A DNA stretch of 64,000 nt from positions 8,060,001-8,124,000 of the forward strand of contig NC_051124.1 in the NCBI RefSeq assembly GCF_014839805.1. Reading direction: 5' to 3'. How positions within the stretch are numbered: position 1 is the stretch's first letter; the number at the start of each line of letters is the position of its first letter. Below, piece after piece: positions 60,150 through 64,000 of this stretch. The position numbers and the translations under genes were made by a program. The stretch is from Manduca sexta. Lineage: Eukaryota; Arthropoda; Insecta; Lepidoptera; Sphingidae. The notes under the pieces are model-generated. The model had not been told where the DNA came from and searched no databases. It was given only the letters and a program-made list of their open reading frames with translations.

Positions 60150-61198
60150 TCAAACATTACGTAGTTAAAGCTTGCGTTTTAAATCCATTGTTTGGTGGAG
60201 GCCGCGGACGTATGTTATTCGGATATGTTTATAACTGGCTTACTTTTTTATTGCTCAAGCTCACTGAAAGATTCATTCAAGTCGATCAGGAGACAGTTAA
60301 ATGCCACTGTAAATGCTACTTACCATTTAAAGCATGTAGAATAAATCTACGTCAAAAGATTTTGTAATTTTCTTATTTCCATGCCGTCTTTAGTTCGTAA
60401 GCCCCATCTATTCATTCTCACGTCGGTTTCAGAAGTCTTTTTTTCACGCTCAACGGGCAACGGCTTAATTAATTTAATTCAATGTTTTTTGTTTCATAAT
60501 AAAATAACATCTTTTGTGTACGCCTATGTTTCTAAGTACTGTGTACGTTTATAAATATTCAATGACTTAAATGTAATAGTCATTTTTATACTTAGTAAAC
60601 GTTTCGAAAATCAATTTTGTGTACATTCTGTACTTTGTACTAACTAAAACTTTTTTCGCCATGATTAATGTGGAAGCCATTTTATAAGATACGTGACAAA
60701 CAGGGAGCCTGACTTTTGGAATTATGATACGGGATTTTGCATCGTGAAACTGTGATAATCTAACAGTTTATTCTCAAAAAAAAAAAAAAAATACAAAATA
60801 CCTTGTCTTTCAGATAATGTCCGCTTTGCAATATTAATATTTTTTCGTATTCAAAAAGATATTTTCTTTGTAAATATAAAACGAAATATGGATGATCTAA
60901 AAGGGTCTATTGATACACGAGCTAGTCTCACAAAGGATGATGAAGAGCCGCTGATTTGGCATTAAATACTAAGAACACTGTTGTTTTTTTTTTGTAAAAT
61001 ATATTTTTTCATGTCAAAAATCAGTTATAAATTATTTATGATAAGCCGCATGAGTTTGTTTTATGAATATGGGACGTATAATAGCTGGTTAACAAACTGA
61101 ACACATTACCGTGTAGTGAGTCGTTTATACTATGAGGATTTATATTAATTTATAATATTATACTGTCTCAGTACTCAACCTATAATAGGATAATTTCT
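60150..61198. other. Intron 2, no feature seen
   Basis: AT-rich; nothing supported. Confidence 0.35.
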
Positions 61199-61428
61199 TT
61201 AAGGCGATACCTCAAGGTCCATTTTCATACATTTTGTTTTAATATGACGAAATTTTAAAGGCAGAAATATCCATGATTATTAATTATTTTTACATTTTTC
61301 TTTCAACTGCGAGAACTAATCACTAACTAGACGTGAATTTAAATTCTTTACTTGCCAATACTTGTTTAGTTACCCAGATTAAAGCCGAAACAAAATGTAT
61401 GAAAATGGACCTTGAGGTATCGCCTTAA
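61199..61428. mobile_element. TTAA-flanked foldback MITE, copy 2 (left arm deleted)
   Basis: TTAA at 61199-61202 and 61425-61428 flank 222 bp. The TIR is GGCGATACCTCAAGGTCC, exactly inverted at the right. Compared with copy 1 the inner part of the left arm (about 95 bp) is missing, so it no longer folds fully. Confidence 0.85.
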
Positions 61429-61668
61429 GATAAAAAATTATCAAGCTTACCACTATCAGTCTTATAAAAAATTCGCAAAGCTATGCTTAGTTAAAACACA
61501 AATTTACTCGATCAGCTGTAACTCAAAACCCTCCATCTTGCCTCCTAATTATGTTTAAAGTAACCGGTGATGTTTTTGACAGCTATTTAAGCAATTCTTA
61601 ACCACCTCTTAATGCTAAAACAAGTTTATAAGTAAAACTATTTATCTTAAATTGTTTTAAGACGATTT

Positions 61669-61676
61669 TGACGTCA
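61669..61676. promoter_or_regulatory. Perfect CRE palindrome
   Basis: TGACGTCA about 260 bp before the third coding exon. CREB/ATF consensus; function unproven. Confidence 0.3.
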
Positions 61677-61719
61677 TGTAATCATCACAATATATTCCTT
61701 ATGATACTTTATTTATTTA

Positions 61720-61810
61720 TTTACACTTTGTACACATGGTATACAGGCGGACTTAATGCCATGGGCATTCTCTCCCAGTCAACCTTGGGGTGGTGTAGAG
61801 AGGACGGAGG
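61720..61810 (-). mobile_element. LINE 3' tail fragment, inverted
   Basis: tatacaggcggacttaatgc, catgggcattctctcccagt. This is the complement of the tail at 36095-36182. Confidence 0.6.
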
Positions 61811-61938
61811 CAGGTGTATAATAAAAAACAAATAAAAAGAGTAATAATAAACAAATGTAATAACAACATACTCGCATATATAAATATATAGACTTTATCG
61901 TTTTGATAATTGATATTGATGTGTTTATGTGTGTGCAG

Positions 61939-62055
61939 GAAAGCGACTCGGCAAGTGGTGGACGCGTGGCTGGTGTCTCACGCGACGCCGCCGAGCGCGG
62001 AGCTCGCGTCGCCCTCGCGCGCCGGCTCTGGTTCGGGGGCCACCACGCCCGTCAG
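61939..62055 (+). CDS. Pde11: PDE11-like phosphodiesterase, third coding exon
   Basis: The acceptor gtgtgtgcag ends at 61938 and the donor GTAACG starts at 62056. The exon has 1 nt, 38 codons and 2 nt. The first G completes the Arg codon begun at 51281-51282. It then encodes KATRQVVDAWLVSHA, continuing the amphipathic N-terminal helix, followed by a Ser/Ala/Gly/Pro-rich linker ending SGSGATTPV. Residues 68-105 of the joined protein. Ser/Thr-Pro sites such as TPP and TTP could be phosphorylated. From memory the KATRQ...DAWLVSHA and GATTPVR segments are close to fly Pde11, which favours PDE11 over PDE5/6. The two other open frames here (61903-62091, 61929-62198) are shadows. The gene continues past 64000. 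Confidence 0.88.
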
Positions 62056-62435
62056 GTAACGTTTCAAACATTAAATACTATGACTTATTAATAAAAAGGT
62101 GTAGATGCGTTATAAATATTGCGAGTGGCACGCTAAAATTGTACTTATTAGCACCACCAGCCTTAGTATCGCATCAGCTTCTGATAAAGGTTGTCTAAAG
62201 AATGTTTCATGAAATGATACGAATGTGATATTAATGAGGTTTTGATATATCATACTAAATTCAAGTATCATACAGTTTGCTATTAAAGTAATATTTAATG
62301 TCGTATCTCCATATTTTAACTAAAAATCATTGATTAAATGCGTGTAGTATTACGGCGTTTTCCATTTTCAGTGGTAGGCAGAGGCATATTAACATTCATA
62401 TTTCCCTAGCTATATTTAATCCTGGGTAATTCAAA
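62056..62435 (+). other. Start of intron 3, no feature seen
   Basis: AT-rich intronic DNA after the donor. Confidence 0.4.
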
Positions 62436-62439
62436 ATAT

Positions 62440-62605
62440 TAAAATAAAATTATTTACGGGATTTATCGCGGTTATCTATATTATTATTTTCTCCTGACGT
62501 TTCGAAGGCTTTGCAGCCTTCATGGTCACGGTGCGGACTGATGTGTTGGTCATCCGCAAGTGGAAGTTACAATATCTACCTTCATTTTACAATAAGTGAC
62601 ATCTA
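62440..62605 (+). repeat. Interspersed repeat, gcgaatgttagacat family, copy 5
   Basis: taaaattatttacgggattt, atcgcggttatctatattat, ctgacgtttcgaaggctttg, cagccttcatggtcacggtg. Best preserved single-arm copy. Confidence 0.65.
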
Positions 62606-63009
62606 ATTATGTGCACTATCAAAGTGCTAAACCAACAGCATTTTAATTGTAACAGGCCCTTGCCGGTACCGAGCTTGGAATGGCGTTACTCTGATTATTC
62701 ATTTTTTTTTAAAAACATTCTACTATTTAAATTAGCACAGTCGATGAAAGGGTCCTAAAATTTGCAATAACACTATAAAATAACATTTTATGCATTTTCA
62801 TATATTCCGGTAACTACTAATTATGATAAATGAGCTGATTCTGATTACCTATATATTCACTTCTCAAAAACTTATAAAATTTGCAAGTTAGACCGTAAAT
62901 TCACATTTTATCTTCGGATAAACATCGATTTGGTTTGCACAGCAATTCTGCTTACAACGCTCTGCTGTCGGTAAATAGTACAATTGGAACGAAACACGTT
63001 TCGCTCGAA

Positions 63010-63265
63010 AACTCGATTAAAAAACTATTATGATAAAAAAAAAGTCGTGACATTTTTATGGCACGTTCTGAATTTTTTAATTGTAATATTGATGTATAAT
63101 TTGGTTGGCTGCTTTTAGAAGAAGAAAGCCATAGAGTGATTTCTTAAAAAAAAACTATCATTAGTTAAAAAAATTGTGACATTTTATGACACGTTCTGGA
63201 TTTGTAATAGTAATATTGGTATATAATTTGGCTGGCAGCAATTAGATATGGAAAGACATTGAGTG
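63010..63265 (+). repeat. Diverged two-copy tandem duplication
   Basis: Both copies read aaaaaact..., gtgacattttatgg/gac, cacgttctg, taatattg, tataatttgg, ttggctg/ctggcag, then an a-rich segment. Copies about 63016-63142 and 63150-63262. Confidence 0.65.
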
Positions 63266-63269
63266 TCTT

Positions 63270-64000
63270 ATGTGAGGCGAATGTTTAATGTCACAACATG
63301 ATTATGGATTTATTTATATATATATATATACATTGATTAAACTAGTTACCTATTATGTCCTACGTTTAAAACATTCAAAATTAATCTTAGAAATATTATA
63401 ACGCATAGTTTTAGCGAAAAGTTGGAGCTTCAATAAATTTTCCTTATCCTTTCCTAGACGGAAACGCGAGTGCCTCCATCAATCTTATGTCGTCGTCTTG
63501 TTCCTACCTACCCACAATACCACGAGAATCCTCTGAATAGATTACGAGGACATTCTGTACTTAACTCGTGTTGTATTTTATGTTAAAACCAAACTGCGGA
63601 TTGATTGCTAACACACTATTAATTTCTTATGACATTTCTTACGTCAATAAACTATTATTATTTATGGACGTAAGAAATGGGCCCAACACAAAAACATTAC
63701 TGAAAAATGGACGGCAAAGTCAAATTCGCAATATCGCTTACTCGGAAATACTCTAGTAATTTTGTTTTAAAAACTAAACTACTGAATCGATTTTAAAAAT
63801 ATTTGTATGGGACCAATCTGAAAATATATTCTATAAAAAATCCAAATCGATTAGTAAATGACTGAACTCTGAGGTAACAAACTTTAAATACACATCGAAT
63901 TGAGAATCTTCTTCTTTTTTGGAAGTAGGTTTAAAAAGTGTTGCATAATAGCTGTTATTCATTTTATATCGAAATGAATAAAATTTCATTTATTGTAGGT
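63270..64000 (+). other. Intron 3, no exon seen
   Basis: A (TA)n run lies at 63315-63331. The segment 63768-63945 (aaactactgaatcgatttta, gtatgggacc, tttttggaagtaggttt) looks like another dispersed repeat end. No coding exon visible to the window edge. Confidence 0.4.

Noticed and set aside
61903..62198. 62- and 89-codon ORFs over the third PDE exon
   Set aside because: They read through splice sites in other frames; the phase-compatible frame gives the PDE sequence.

Overview
This is AT-rich insect nuclear DNA, almost certainly from a moth or butterfly. The evidence is a large gene with very long introns, tRNA-derived SINEs, an RTE-type LINE tail, Helitron-like ends and foldback MITEs of the kinds typical of Lepidoptera, and a DIRS retrotransposon. 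There is no sign of bacterial or organellar DNA. All assignments are by eye; no search was run.

The only host gene I can support is the 5' part of a plus-strand phosphodiesterase gene, best matched to the dual-specificity cAMP/cGMP phosphodiesterase PDE11. Three coding exons join in phase: 26008-26065, 51141-51282 and 61939-62055. They give 105 codons plus 2 nt of N-terminal sequence. The GAF and catalytic domains must lie beyond position 64000. The first exon starts with a textbook N-myristoylation sequence followed by a cysteine. A CpG-rich exon at 12553-12890 (CDS from 12755) ends in the same splice phase and may be an alternative first exon with a different, Cys/His/Lys-rich N-terminus. 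Introns are about 25.1 kb and 10.7 kb.

Layout. 1-1235: no gene, one CpG-rich patch. 1236-6152: a decayed DIRS-type retrotransposon (inverted terminal repeats, gag, RT/RNase H, C-terminal domain, tyrosine recombinase, internal complementary region). 6153-25437: non-coding, with a CpG-rich promoter-like patch at 7.2-7.4 kb, the candidate alternative exon, and SINE, Helitron-like and MITE copies. 25438-26065: foldback, upstream ORFs and the first coding exon. 26066-51140 (intron 1): RTE tail, a THAP-domain DNA transposon (37.0-38.4 kb), a 2.6 kb TIR element with 72-bp subterminal repeats (39.6-42.2 kb), a TTAA-flanked foldback MITE, SINE fragments, and a few unexplained ORFs. 51283-61938 (intron 2): a SINE nested in a foldback MITE, a Helitron-like insertion nested in another MITE, a LINE tail, a duplicated 14-bp palindrome, and a second TTAA MITE copy. 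62056-64000: start of intron 3.

The best second-look items are the two phase-compatible N-termini (one a lipidation signal), the THAP exon with an intact C2CH pattern and a single stop, the 72-bp array that iterates the TIR core of its own transposon, the copy-specific but internally matched TIRs of the TTAA MITE, the probable spliceosomal intron in the DIRS gag, and an apparent excess of perfect CRE palindromes.
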